A stretch of DNA of 64,000 nt from Gammaproteobacteria bacterium (GTDB taxonomy: Bacteria; Pseudomonadota; Gammaproteobacteria; Xanthomonadales; SZUA-36), in the NCBI GenBank assembly GCA_021772915.1, contig JAJFLB010000040.1, positions 1 through 64,000 of the forward strand, read 5' to 3'. Shown here piece by piece: positions 45,738-55,405 of this stretch. Position 1 is the first letter of the stretch; every line of letters begins with the position of its first letter. Under the pieces are notes generated by a model, which saw only the letters and a list, made by a program, of their open reading frames with translations, made no database searches and was not told the DNA's origin. Position numbers and translations under genes: made by a program.

Positions 45738-45784
45738 GGTAAAGGCCCGACCAGTGGAATAGAGCTGGTAAAGGCCTGTCCAGT
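45738..45784. repeat. 18-bp direct repeat after pilE
   Basis: GGTAAAGGCC begins two 18-base units at 45738-45755 and 45767-45784 that differ at two positions, period 29. They lie between pilE and the convergent membrane gene. Function unknown. Confidence 0.5.
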
Positions 45785-45828
45785 CTCGCCTGTCGGTTAT
45801 CTCTCGGAAACAGGCATCAAGTTGGTTG

Positions 45829-46224
45829 TCACCTCAGGTGCTTGAACAGACTCACGGCTACCCGCATGGCCAACAGCAGACCGAAGACAATAACGAAATC
45901 AGCCGATACGAAGGTTCCGAACCAGGCCAGAACGAGCAGGGCGGTACCGGTGACCAAGTGCAATAATGCATTCGGTTCATTATTATCAACAGCCAAACCC
46001 AGATAAATCAATCCTATGACCCAGGTGCTGGCACCAAGCAGTGCATTCATTTGCATTCCGGCGACCCAGATTGACAAAAAGACAATGGCCGTGGCTACAC
46101 TGGCCGCACTGAGCGAAGCCAGAATCTCGGTGGCGGATGAAGCCATCGCCGGCAAGAGCTTTTCAGCAGCAGCCGTCTCAAATTGCTGATTTTGTCGTAA
46201 TTGTGCAGTAAACGTTTTCATCAT
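45829..46224 (-). CDS. Small membrane protein, unknown, TetR-linked
   Basis: 131 residues with four hydrophobic segments from about residue 36 (LSAASVATAIVFLSIWVAG, ALLGASTWVIGLIYLGLAV, LLHLVTGTALLVLAWFGTF, FVIVFGLLLAMRVAVSLF). I do not recognise the family with confidence. A palindrome of the same type as that before the tetR gene overlaps its promoter region, so it is probably the target of that repressor. Confidence 0.65.
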   Translation of the reverse strand: MMKTFTAQLRQNQQFETAAAEKLLPAMASSATEILASLSAASVATAIVFLSIWVAGMQMNALLGASTWVIGLIYLGLAVDNNEPNALLHLVTGTALLVLAWFGTFVSADFVIVFGLLLAMRVAVSLFKHLR

Positions 46225-46244
46225 ATTCTCCTTTATAAAATATA

Positions 46245-46260
46245 CTTACTAATAAGTAAG
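46245..46260. promoter_or_regulatory. TetR-type operator before the membrane gene
   Basis: CTTACT-AATA-AGTAAG, perfect 6-base arms, between the tetR stop (46279) and the membrane gene start (46224). It shares the CTTAC half-site with the site at 46875. Confidence 0.55.
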
Positions 46261-46278
46261 CCAAATGTTCAAATTTTT

Positions 46279-46857
46279 TTAGTCGATAATATTCAATTCA
46301 TTGCGAAGTTGCGCACCGACCTCAGCCAGTACGTTAATGCCATCAATACGTACCATCTGCCTGGCGCCGTGCAAAGCAGCAAGGATCAACAAAGCTTTTG
46401 GCCGTGCTTCACCCTCGAAACTGAATTCCTCCTGCTTTCTACCTACCTCAACCACCCTTGTTAACCACGCAATGGTCTCAGACATAAAGCTGGCTGTGGC
46501 TTCACGGACAGCTTCTGGCAATTCCACATACTCAACTGAAAACGCGCCGATCGGACAAATACACCGTCCTGTCTGGCATTGCGCTGTTGTAAATGCGATA
46601 AAACCCTCGAGTTGTTCCCGTGCCGAGCCACCATAAGCCATGAACTCAGAGGTGCGACTGCGCAGGGTTTGCCGGTATTCCTCAATCAACGCCAGGGCCA
46701 GATCCGTCTTGGCCGGAAAGTGGTAGTGCACGGCGGCATTTTTCACCCCAAGGTGGGTGGAAATATCGCGGTAAGAAAACCCGCTGAAGCCGCGCTTCAT
46801 CAGTAGCTCGGCAGCCCTGTCCATGATCTGCTCGCGTGTGTTTAAGTTTCCGGTCAT
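46279..46857 (-). CDS. TetR/AcrR family repressor
   Basis: 192 residues. The N-terminal helix-turn-helix is RGFSGFSYRDISTHLGVKNA followed by AVHYHFPAKTDLALAL, the TetR hallmark. The ligand domain contains a Cys-rich turn (CQTGRCICPIGAF). A palindrome lies 18 bases before its start and a related one before the downstream membrane gene, so autorepression plus control of that gene is likely. The inducer is unknown. Confidence 0.9.
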   Translation of the reverse strand: MTGNLNTREQIMDRAAELLMKRGFSGFSYRDISTHLGVKNAAVHYHFPAKTDLALALIEEYRQTLRSRTSEFMAYGGSAREQLEGFIAFTTAQCQTGRCICPIGAFSVEYVELPEAVREATASFMSETIAWLTRVVEVGRKQEEFSFEGEARPKALLILAALHGARQMVRIDGINVLAEVGAQLRNELNIID

Positions 46858-46874
46858 GCTAACCTCATAATCTT

Positions 46875-46888
46875 ACTTACTGGTAAGT
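46875..46888. promoter_or_regulatory. TetR-type operator before tetR
   Basis: ACTTAC-TG-GTAAGT, a perfect 14-base palindrome, 18 bases upstream of the tetR ATG and close to the divergent + strand gene. It matches the half-site of the 46245 palindrome. Confidence 0.55.
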
Positions 46889-46958
46889 ATATATGTTTTT
46901 GTTGGAATTGCAAGTTCTTTCGTGTGCTATTCGCTTTGCTTTGTATTCTTGTAAACTT

Positions 46959-47762
46959 ATGGCTATGACAATCCCTCGATTGATCGCCACCCAGGACTTG
47001 TCGCCGTATTTCCGATCAAACGGGATTGCGTTCGTGACACCAGAAACCCTGAGTCTTGGTTTCGGTCAGGGTAACAAACAGTATTGTTTGTATTCTTATC
47101 CCGGACCCAGGTTAAATGAAACCATGGGTGTGTTTTGCGAGTGGCACACGGAAGATTTCTTTGAAACCGATACCGGCCCCCATTTTGCAATAGGTATGCG
47201 AGGCCCGGTTGAGGAGCACCCTCACCGCGGGCGGGGCCTTGCCATTGGTGTCCTGGCTAACGCGGCACACAACGCTGAAAGCCCTGATCACCCCATCCCA
47301 CTTTTCGAAGGCTGCCCGGACCCACCTGGTGGACCGTCATTCTTCCTTGAAGACTTCACCATCAATGACGGTATGACCCCCATAGAGGAGTGGCAGCTCA
47401 GTCTTGGGCAAGACCTGCCTCGCCTGAAGGGCGGCCGGACTTTCAGGATTGATGTTGAGGTATCGTGCGGTCATGTGTGGGCGGGCGTCTGGGAAGTCAC
47501 AACTAAACAATCCAGTGGTACTGAAAGCGAAAGAAGCTACACGTTTCTCGGTCAGGCCAACTGCTCGGATGATGGGCCGGGATATAGCGGTAACCCCGCA
47601 TCGCCCTGCCCCGAAAGCCCGCTTGACAAAGGCCGTGGAAACGCATTTATCGGTGCGGGGTTTCAAAACCCGGAAACCCGCTCATACGTCGACAATATTT
47701 ACATTGCCCACTGGAAAAGTAAGGGTGCGGGTGCAGATCGGCAGATGCCCGGAAATGACTAG
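46959..47762 (+). CDS. Hypothetical protein
   Basis: 267 residues from ATG 46959; an upstream ATG at 46893 would add a hydrophobic 22-residue lead. No family recognised. The sequence is rich in Gly, Pro and His with several Cys (YCLYSYPG, GVFCEWHTED, EGCPDPPGG, VSCGHVWAG, NCSDDGPG), and appears beta-rich and possibly lectin- or glucanase-like. It is divergent from tetR, whose operator lies between, so it may share regulation. Its stop TAG shares the four bases CTAG (47759-47762) with the stop of the convergent gene. Confidence 0.5.
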   Translation: MAMTIPRLIATQDLSPYFRSNGIAFVTPETLSLGFGQGNKQYCLYSYPGPRLNETMGVFCEWHTEDFFETDTGPHFAIGMRGPVEEHPHRGRGLAIGVLANAAHNAESPDHPIPLFEGCPDPPGGPSFFLEDFTINDGMTPIEEWQLSLGQDLPRLKGGRTFRIDVEVSCGHVWAGVWEVTTKQSSGTESERSYTFLGQANCSDDGPGYSGNPASPCPESPLDKGRGNAFIGAGFQNPETRSYVDNIYIAHWKSKGAGADRQMPGND

Positions 47763-48859
47763 TCAGCGGCCCCTACTACGGTTAGCTTCTGGGCTCGCCA
47801 GCGCAATATCCCACCCGCCAGGTTAGCTACCTTGGGAACTCCGGCCTGCAACAACATGATGCTGGCCCGTGCTGAACGACCCCCTGCACGACAGACAGTG
47901 ACAACCGGTTGGCCTTTTGGTATTTCGTCCATCTGGCTCTCAAGACTGCCAAGTGGTATCAGAACGGCCCCAGGAATATGGCCCATGGGACCGTCAAATT
48001 CGTCCGGCTCTCTGACGTCCAGGATCTGCACTTCATTGAGATGATCTTCCACCCAGCCGGGTTGAATTTCCAGGATGCCCGCAAAAGTGTAGTTGAGTGG
48101 TGCCCAATCCGGCTCATCATCCGGCGACTGATTGTCGTCCGGACGACCACACTTGAGATTGGCCGGTACCGCCAGCTCCATCTGCTTGGGATGAGGCAGC
48201 CCCAGGTTGTTCATGTAACCTGCAAAATCACTCTCACTCAAGGCTCCACCTAAGCGGGTATTAAACCGCCGCTCCTCCGTCACACTGGTGACTGTCAGAC
48301 CCCGGTAATCATGTCCGGGATACAGCAAACTGGGATCAGGCAGCGTGAAAATCTGGGTGTGAACCGAGCGATACAACAAGCGGGAATCGCCCTGCTGGAA
48401 GTCTGTCCGTCCAGCACCACGAACGAGTAATGCGTCACCGGTAAAGGCACAACTCTCATCGTCCAGCACGAAGGACATGCAACCTGAGGTGTGCCCGGGT
48501 GTCGCACGCGCTTCGAGGTAACGCCGGCCAAATTCTATCCGCTCACCATGTTCCACATAACGGTCCGCACCCTCTGCTCCACTGTTTTTTCCGAACAACA
48601 TCTGGCTACCAAGACGCTTCTTCAGGAGCCACGCACCGGTGACGTGATCTGCATGGACGTGCGTATCAAGCGTGCAGATGAGCTTCAAACCCAACTCCTC
48701 TATCAAGGCTGCGTCCCTGCGCACCTGCTCGAATACGGGGTCGATAATGACTGCCTGACAGCTTTCCTCATCGCCAAGAAGATAAGTGTAGGTACTGGAT
48801 TGAGGATCAAATAACTGTCGAAAAATCACTTCTGCCACGCCCTGGTTGGGTTTGCTCAA
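47759..48859 (-). CDS. Persulfide dioxygenase-rhodanese fusion protein
   Basis: 366 residues. The first 230 are a metallo-beta-lactamase fold of the ETHE1 type (TLDTHVHADHVTGAWLL, ATPGHTSGCMSFVL, FTGDALLVRGAGRTDF, LLYPGHDYRG). The last 110 are a rhodanese domain with the Cys loop VTVCRAGGRSARA. Related fusions oxidise glutathione persulfide and handle the sulfur with the rhodanese, in H2S detoxification. The only near start is TTG 48859, since a stop codon lies two codons upstream; the 5' region carries the end of a mobile-element-like repeat. Confidence 0.9.
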   Translation of the reverse strand: MSKPNQGVAEVIFRQLFDPQSSTYTYLLGDEESCQAVIIDPVFEQVRRDAALIEELGLKLICTLDTHVHADHVTGAWLLKKRLGSQMLFGKNSGAEGADRYVEHGERIEFGRRYLEARATPGHTSGCMSFVLDDESCAFTGDALLVRGAGRTDFQQGDSRLLYRSVHTQIFTLPDPSLLYPGHDYRGLTVTSVTEERRFNTRLGGALSESDFAGYMNNLGLPHPKQMELAVPANLKCGRPDDNQSPDDEPDWAPLNYTFAGILEIQPGWVEDHLNEVQILDVREPDEFDGPMGHIPGAVLIPLGSLESQMDEIPKGQPVVTVCRAGGRSARASIMLLQAGVPKVANLAGGILRWRAQKLTVVGAAD

Positions 48860-48868
48860 TATTCAACA

Positions 48869-48896
48869 CTAGTGTACTGCATCGTAATTCTTGGTA
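48869..48896. mobile_element. Diverged single end of the MITE-like element
   Basis: These 28 bases match the terminal repeat at 16939-16964 (read inward, plus two bases) at 25 of 28 positions, with the outer 17 identical (CTAGTGTACTGCATCGT). No partner end is visible nearby, so it is a relic or a solo end. It fills the 49-base gap between the DUF192 gene and the persulfide dioxygenase gene. Confidence 0.55.
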
Positions 48897-48908
48897 GCCT
48901 CCAAAGCC

Positions 48909-49331
48909 TCAATCCAACTTGATCGTCAACCGATCACCCAGCTTCACACCCAGCTCAGAGACCTTTCCGGCATTGAGCTCAAGCACGTACCTGGCTGGTG
49001 CATTACTGGGATAGGAGGGACAGCGGCTTATCTTGCACGGTGGTGTATCCAAGGCGACACTGACAAGCTTCAGTTGGCCGTCAAAATACAGAATATCCAG
49101 AGGGATGCGGGTGTTTTTCATCCAGAAACTACGGGGCTGTTCCGTTGGAAAGATAAACAACATACCGTGACTTGTCGGCATTTCGAGGCGGTACATTAGA
49201 CCCAGAGCCTGCTCCTCCCGTGTCTGGGCAAGTTCTACACTAAATTGTTTTCCTCCAATTTCGACACTGGGCCCGTCCAGAGCACAAGCGGTGCAGGTTA
49301 CAAACACCAGAATACACAGCAGGAAACGCAT
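48909..49331 (-). CDS. DUF192 family lipoprotein
   Basis: 140 residues: LLCILVFVTCTAC is a lipobox-like signal, followed by the DUF192 core (ELAQTREEQALGLMYRLEMP, GMLFIFPTEQPRSFWMKNT, RIPLDILYFDGQL, ARYVLELNAGKV). The family is small, single-domain and exported, without an assigned activity. It lies upstream of the dioxygenase fusion on the same strand. The 283-base stretch after it (49332-49614) shows no convincing gene. Confidence 0.85.
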   Translation of the reverse strand: MRFLLCILVFVTCTACALDGPSVEIGGKQFSVELAQTREEQALGLMYRLEMPTSHGMLFIFPTEQPRSFWMKNTRIPLDILYFDGQLKLVSVALDTPPCKISRCPSYPSNAPARYVLELNAGKVSELGVKLGDRLTIKLD

Positions 49332-49614
49332 AGTGATGGCCCGATCGTTGATCTAACCGAATAATAACAGCAATCGCATTCGTGCAGCCGAATACCAAAC
49401 CAACCCCTTCACATGCTGAAACCGTGCCTTCCTATTGCAGACGGCGACCGATTGGGTGAGGACTGGCTAGCCCGCGGATTCAATCGGTCGACGCAAGACG
49501 GCTATTTGTCAGCCCTGAGTCTCGCTAATGTTGATGGTGGCTACCGGGCACAAAGAGGTGTGGCGTTAATTAATTCTGCCTTTGATGGTCAGTTCAGATG
49601 TCTAGCAATACTCT

Positions 49615-50175
49615 TCATTGTAAGGGTGCAATCTCTACACTGGGTGCCTCTTTGATGTCCAATGCAACCATCACGTCACTGTAATACACAGGGTCGATAT
49701 CACCCATGACATTGACGACTACAATTTCTTCCTCATCTGCAGACACGATTGTCAGTCCACGTACAGCATCGCCTGAGGATTTAGCATACATTTTTACTAG
49801 CTCGCCCTCGTCATGAATCAACATTACCGATTGCCAGCCGTCGTTACCCAGTTTTTCACCCATGTGCTCAAAGTTTCGCCTGATCCGGTCCGTGTCTCCG
49901 TAGACTTCGTAGGTGCGTATCCGCACACCATCCAGGCTCTTTAACAACGCCTTGATTTCCGGCTCCTCGTCCAGAAAAAGGGCGGCGAACCGCAACACCG
50001 TCGGCCCCAACGACAAGGCCATGGTTCGGTTGGTATCAAGCATGCCCGGTGAGTCAAGGTTGGCGTAGCCCTCATTGCTGCGAGGTGCCGTGAAACCACA
50101 AGATGTCACTGCGATACTTGCCAAAACTACCAGCACCCACCGGGAGCGCTCAGATTTGATTGTTTGCCTGATCAC
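49615..50175 (-). CDS. DUF4252 family lipoprotein
   Basis: 186 residues from GTG 50175, four bases after the upstream DUF4252 gene; an in-frame ATG at 50217 would overlap that gene. LVVLASIAVTSCG is a lipobox. The body alternates as in DUF4252 (IKALLKSLDGVRIRTYEVYG, VVVNVMGDIDPVYYSDVM). The family is commonly encoded with ECF sigma factors, as here; it is probably an envelope protein of the regulon. Function unknown. Confidence 0.75.
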   Translation of the reverse strand: MIRQTIKSERSRWVLVVLASIAVTSCGFTAPRSNEGYANLDSPGMLDTNRTMALSLGPTVLRFAALFLDEEPEIKALLKSLDGVRIRTYEVYGDTDRIRRNFEHMGEKLGNDGWQSVMLIHDEGELVKMYAKSSGDAVRGLTIVSADEEEIVVVNVMGDIDPVYYSDVMVALDIKEAPSVEIAPLQ

Positions 50176-50179
50176 AGGC

Positions 50180-50743
50180 TTAATCCAGATCCAGAGCGCC
50201 ATCAATATCGATGTCAAAGTTATCCATCACTTTGCCCAACTGTCGTGGGTCCAGTTTGCCAATGATGTTGATAAACATGACTTCTTCGTCATCAACCGTC
50301 ATGACGGTCATTCCATCCATGACCGTACCATTGAGCTTCATATAGATAAGGACCTGTTCATCATCGTCGTTAACCTGTACCACGGGTTCCCAACCCAATG
50401 ACCTCAGTGTGCCCCTGACTTCGGCAAACTTCTGGCTGGCGACTTCGACGTCGTCCTGGGTGTCATAGCCAAACACCCTTACGCCCTTGAGATTGGACAA
50501 CAACTCTGCGGCTTCCGGGTCACTTTCCCCGCTCATTAGTGAGACAAACTGGAGTAGCGTTCCACCAATATTGATGGATATTTTCGGTTCACCATAGCTT
50601 GACGACAGGTCACCAAAGTCAACATACCCCGGCAGATCCTTGAGTTCGTCTTCCTGCGCCATTACCGGCATTGCCAGCAGTGCACAAATTAATCCTGTAA
50701 AAAATGTATAGATGCCTTTTTTCCCGATGTTCGTGTATTTCAT
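50180..50743 (-). CDS. DUF4252 family exported protein
   Basis: 187 residues with a cleavable signal peptide (YTFFTGLICALLAMPVMAQ). The DUF4252 core shows LLSNLKGVRVFGYDTQDD and EVMFINIIGKLDPRQLGKVM. It is a diverged paralogue of the next gene. Its ATG overlaps the anti-sigma gene stop (ATGA at 50740-50743), so it is translated with it. Confidence 0.8.
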   Translation of the reverse strand: MKYTNIGKKGIYTFFTGLICALLAMPVMAQEDELKDLPGYVDFGDLSSSYGEPKISINIGGTLLQFVSLMSGESDPEAAELLSNLKGVRVFGYDTQDDVEVASQKFAEVRGTLRSLGWEPVVQVNDDDEQVLIYMKLNGTVMDGMTVMTVDDEEVMFINIIGKLDPRQLGKVMDNFDIDIDGALDLD

Positions 50744-51258
50744 GCTTTCTTCTCCTTGGAGTGATGTTGCTTAAGTTTGATATTTCTGATCATGTGTCCG
50801 GCAACCGCGTCTACCATGGTTTCGCCGACGGTTAATTCAATTTCACGCCCGGTAAATTGGCCGGCCTTATCCAGGTAAGCAAAGGCAATTGCGAGATCCT
50901 GCCGGGCCTGCGCAATCTCGCTGGCCGAGGGCGTCACTGGTCGCATCAGCCCAATTGCAATGATCACCAACGGGACGGCCACCAAAGCCATGGCCCAGTG
51001 CGGTTGCAATGATTTGCTCCACAGTGCAGTTTTGTGCTCGCGCGGAATCGCACGCAGTCGCTTTCTCAGGCTGGCTGGTGCGCGCTCAACATGAATCGTG
51101 TCCATGGCCTGTTGCAGTTGATACGCCTCAATGATTGCGCGCGCGAGATCCCTGTCGTCAGTAGCGGTCGCTTTAAGTTCTTCGGCATCAACCGGGCTCA
51201 GCTCACCATCAAGCAAGGCATTAATCTGTTGTTCCGTTTTTTCGTCGGTTCGGTTCAT
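50740..51258 (-). CDS. Putative anti-sigma factor, single membrane span
   Basis: 172 residues. An N-terminal zinc-less anti-sigma-like helical part (INALLDGELSPVDAEELKA) is followed by one membrane helix (WAMALVAVPLVIIAIGLM) near residue 88 and a short periplasmic domain. Position, size and topology fit an ECF anti-sigma factor. It overlaps the sigma gene by four bases. Confidence 0.75.
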   Translation of the reverse strand: MNRTDEKTEQQINALLDGELSPVDAEELKATATDDRDLARAIIEAYQLQQAMDTIHVERAPASLRKRLRAIPREHKTALWSKSLQPHWAMALVAVPLVIIAIGLMRPVTPSASEIAQARQDLAIAFAYLDKAGQFTGREIELTVGETMVDAVAGHMIRNIKLKQHHSKEKKA

Positions 51259-51743
51259 GGTCTTACCTCAGCGAGTTGCTCACGCAACTCTTTACGTGCC
51301 CGGTGCAGATAAACCTTGACCTGCGCCAGACTTAATTCCAGCATTCCGGCTACTTCCTCGTAGCTGTGTTGATTGACATCCCGCAACACAACCAGCGACC
51401 GGTATGGCTCCTTCAATCCTTCAATGGCTCGTCGCAGCCATACTCCCAGTTCGGTGGCTGAGGCACCCTGCATGGGTCCGCTTACCTCGCCTGCCATGTG
51501 GGTTTCATTCAACTCCACGTTGTCACGTCTGCGCCGTAGTCGGTCCAAACAACCGTTGCGGGTTACTTTCATCAACCAGGGCTTGATTCGTTCAGGATCG
51601 ATGTTGTCCTGGTTGTGCCAAAGTTTTACAAACGCATCCTGGGTAGCATCCTCGGCTTCCTGAGCATCTTTCAGTATATATCGCGCCAACGTCCAGGCGT
51701 GGTCCTGGTAGTCCTTTACCCACTGCCGGTATCTTCTGCTCAT
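51255..51743 (-). CDS. ECF RNA polymerase sigma factor
   Basis: 162 residues. Region 2: DAQEAEDATQDAFVKLWHN; region 4: LKEPYRSLVVLRDVNQHSYE, then EVAGMLELSLAQVKVYLHRA. It starts an operon sigma, anti-sigma, DUF4252, DUF4252, linked by start-stop overlaps. It presumably directs an envelope-stress regulon. A TGTAAC-N16-CGTAT pattern upstream could be its own promoter but lies very close to the ATG. Confidence 0.92.
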   Translation of the reverse strand: MSRRYRQWVKDYQDHAWTLARYILKDAQEAEDATQDAFVKLWHNQDNIDPERIKPWLMKVTRNGCLDRLRRRRDNVELNETHMAGEVSGPMQGASATELGVWLRRAIEGLKEPYRSLVVLRDVNQHSYEEVAGMLELSLAQVKVYLHRARKELREQLAEVRP

Positions 51744-51834
51744 CTCATCAGAATATACGCAAGCGGGAGGAAATAGTTACAATTTTGTGTGGCGTACCGA
51801 CTATATGCCGTAGGTGTTGTTATGCTATGTGCGA

Positions 51835-52176
51835 ATGGAGGCCTCCCACAAACAACTCAAAGCGCTTTTGCAAAGTGAAAAGGCCTCGCTGTTGAGTGCG
51901 GATGAGACCGGTGACGAGGCCGAGCAGGTTGTTGAATTGGACCAAACCCGCGTTGGCCGGCTTTCACGCATGGATGCCATGCAATCCCAGGCCATGTCCA
52001 TAGAAACCGGCAGACGGCGACGGCAGCGTCTGCTTGATATTGCCTCGGCTTTGGAGCGTATCAACAACGGAGATTACGGTTATTGCTTCGAGTGTGGAGA
52101 GTCAATCAACCCCGGACGTCTTAAAGCAAATCCCGCAGCCGCATTGTGTATTGACTGCGCTGAGTCGAATGAATAG
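51835..52176 (+). CDS. DksA/TraR family zinc-finger protein
   Basis: 113 residues from ATG 51835. The C-terminal zinc finger is C-x2-C-x17-C-x2-C (CFECG ... CIDCAE), preceded by RIDNGDYG-like RINNGDYGY and a long coiled helix with RRRRQRLLDIASALERI. Members bind the RNA polymerase secondary channel, but this short form lacks the exact acidic tip of DksA, so it may be a TraR-like or stand-alone type. Divergent from the sigma gene. Confidence 0.85.
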   Translation: MEASHKQLKALLQSEKASLLSADETGDEAEQVVELDQTRVGRLSRMDAMQSQAMSIETGRRRRQRLLDIASALERINNGDYGYCFECGESINPGRLKANPAAALCIDCAESNE

Positions 52177-52264
52177 ATAATAAGTTTTGTATCCGTCTTC
52201 GTCTGCGAGCAGATTATTTTTGGGCGCAGCCCAAGGCTCTGCTTCAAAAAAGCACGTGACTGCT

Positions 52265-52293
52265 CTTGAAATGTAGACCCCGTATCCCCAATT
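52265..52293 (+). promoter_or_regulatory. Sigma-32 type heat-shock promoter of groESL
   Basis: CTTGAAA (52265-52271), a 14-base spacer, then CCCCAATT (52286-52293) is a near-consensus RpoH promoter, 116 bases before the groES ATG. The rest of 52177-52408 holds a small hairpin (TTGGGC-GCA-GCCCAA at 52220-52234) and no gene. Confidence 0.85.
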
Positions 52294-52408
52294 CAGCAAG
52301 CAGGCTGCGGTTTCCCCGCTTTTTGGGTATCCACAGGCACAAAATAAACCGGGGCGGCTTTACCGTTGCGGTGACTTTTTCAATTAACTAATAACTAGGG
52401 AGATTCAA

Positions 52409-52699
52409 ATGAAACTTCGTCCTTTACACGATCGAGTGATTGTGAAGCGAATGGAAGAAGAGCGTATGTCTGCAGGTGGCATCGTCATTCCTGACTCAGC
52501 AACTGAAAAGCCGGTCCGCGGTGAAGTACTGGCGGTGGGCAACGGCAAGATTCTCGAAAACGGTGACAAGCGTCCGCTGGATATCAGCGTGGGCGACACT
52601 GTCCTGTTTGGCAAGTATTCGGGAACAGAAGTAAAAGTGGATGGCGATGAGTTGGTCGTTATGCGCGAAGAAGACATCATGGCGGTTATCCAAGACTGA
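52409..52699 (+). CDS. groES: Co-chaperonin GroES
   Basis: 96 residues, with AGGGAG before the [21 protein letters not shown], the mobile loop [18 protein letters not shown] and [18 protein letters not shown] are typical. It forms the heptameric lid of GroEL. It is 38 bases upstream of groEL and served by the heat-shock promoter. Confidence 0.98.
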   Translation: MKLRPLHDRVIVKRMEEERMSAGGIVIPDSATEKPVRGEVLAVGNGKILENGDKRPLDISVGDTVLFGKYSGTEVKVDGDELVVMREEDIMAVIQD

Positions 52700-52734
52700 T
52701 ACCCCTTACTGATATTGAATGAACTGAGGATTAG

Positions 52735-54393
<1,659 letters not shown>

Positions 54394-54446
54394 TCACGCC
54401 GCTAGCCCGGTAAATACCATCACCCAGAGTAACGGGTGAAAAAGAG

Positions 54447-54472
54447 ACCCCATTTCGGTGGGGTTTTTTTTT
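54447..54472 (+). terminator. Intrinsic terminator after groEL
   Basis: Stem ACCCCA / TGGGGT with loop TTTCGG, then nine T residues. A weaker CACCC/GGGTG hairpin (54421-54438) precedes it. The remaining bases to 54722 show no gene. Confidence 0.88.
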
Positions 54473-54722
54473 GCGTGACTGGAGTTCAACCTTGAATGCC
54501 ATCTTCAAGACAAACCGCCGGAATCTACACTTTTCGAGCCGTTGAAGTGCAAGCATGCCCTTGTGTGATGCATGGGATAACTTATTCCAGGTTGCTTCGC
54601 TTTTTAAATAGTTGATTTAATTAATTTTACATGCTTGGCTCAATTCTTGCAGTGGTATATGCTCACCGCAGGGTTATTTACAACCGTCCTGCGTTGACAG
54701 CACCAAAACAGGAATGGAGCTT

Positions 54723-55364
54723 ATGTTGCGAAACTTAATAGGTATAGGTTTTATTTGTGTTTTTGCGTTACAGGCCAATGTGGCAGCGGCACAAGAGTAC
54801 TCGGCCAATATGGGCTGGAACAGTGAATACTTCTACCGGGGTATCCCACAGAAAGATTCCTCGGTATTTGCTGGAGTCGATCTGGAGACCGATGGGTTTT
54901 ATCTTGGTGCATGGGGGGGTGATGTGGGTGATGGAGTAGAAGTCGACTATTACGGTGGCTATGGGTTCGAAGTGGGTAATTTCGGTTTTTCAATCGGTGC
55001 CACTTTGTATACCTACACCGGCGATTTTGATGATACCTACAAGGAATTAAACCTCGGGTTTTCCTGGTCCTGGTTGTCCTTCGATATGGCCGCGGGCAAG
55101 TGGGACAACTTTGCTCAGCCTGTCCTCAGCTATCAGTTCTACTCGATGACGGCGGAGCACAGGGGATTATTTGGAACCATCGGTTTGTTTCGGGACGAAT
55201 TCGACGGTGAATATTATGAGGCAGGTTACGGCAATACGCTGAAAGTCCAGGACAGTAACATTCTTGATTACAAGCTAACCCTTATTCGCAGCAGCGATGC
55301 CTTGCTGGGTGGGACCTCCGATACCAATCTCGTGCTGACACTAAGCAAAACCTTTTCTTTATAA
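54723..55364 (+). CDS. TorF family putative outer-membrane porin
   Basis: 213 residues from ATG 54723 (GGAG before). Signal peptide (IGIGFICVFALQANVAAAQ), then SANMGWNSEYFYRGIPQ, the TIGR02001/TorF start, and alternating beta strands rich in Tyr, Gly and Asp; it ends in LTLSKTFSL. Family members are outer-membrane beta barrels without a firmly known substrate. It stands alone between groEL and glnE. Confidence 0.85.
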   Translation: MLRNLIGIGFICVFALQANVAAAQEYSANMGWNSEYFYRGIPQKDSSVFAGVDLETDGFYLGAWGGDVGDGVEVDYYGGYGFEVGNFGFSIGATLYTYTGDFDDTYKELNLGFSWSWLSFDMAAGKWDNFAQPVLSYQFYSMTAEHRGLFGTIGLFRDEFDGEYYEAGYGNTLKVQDSNILDYKLTLIRSSDALLGGTSDTNLVLTLSKTFSL

Positions 55365-55405
55365 GCCGAGCATTTCAACGGGGCCATACGTCTTATAATT
55401 GGCGG

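Noticed and set aside
49413-49655. 80-codon + frame between DUF192 and DUF4252 genes
   Set aside because: No ribosome site or family signal; runs into the end of the opposite gene.
51755-51781. ECF-like promoter TGTAAC-N16-CGTAT on the minus strand
   Set aside because: It would leave only a few bases of leader before the sigma gene ATG; possible if translation starts later, but not firm enough to list.
52220-52234. Hairpin TTGGGC-GCA-GCCCAA after the DksA/TraR-like gene
   Set aside because: No T-run follows in either direction, so it is not supported as a terminator.
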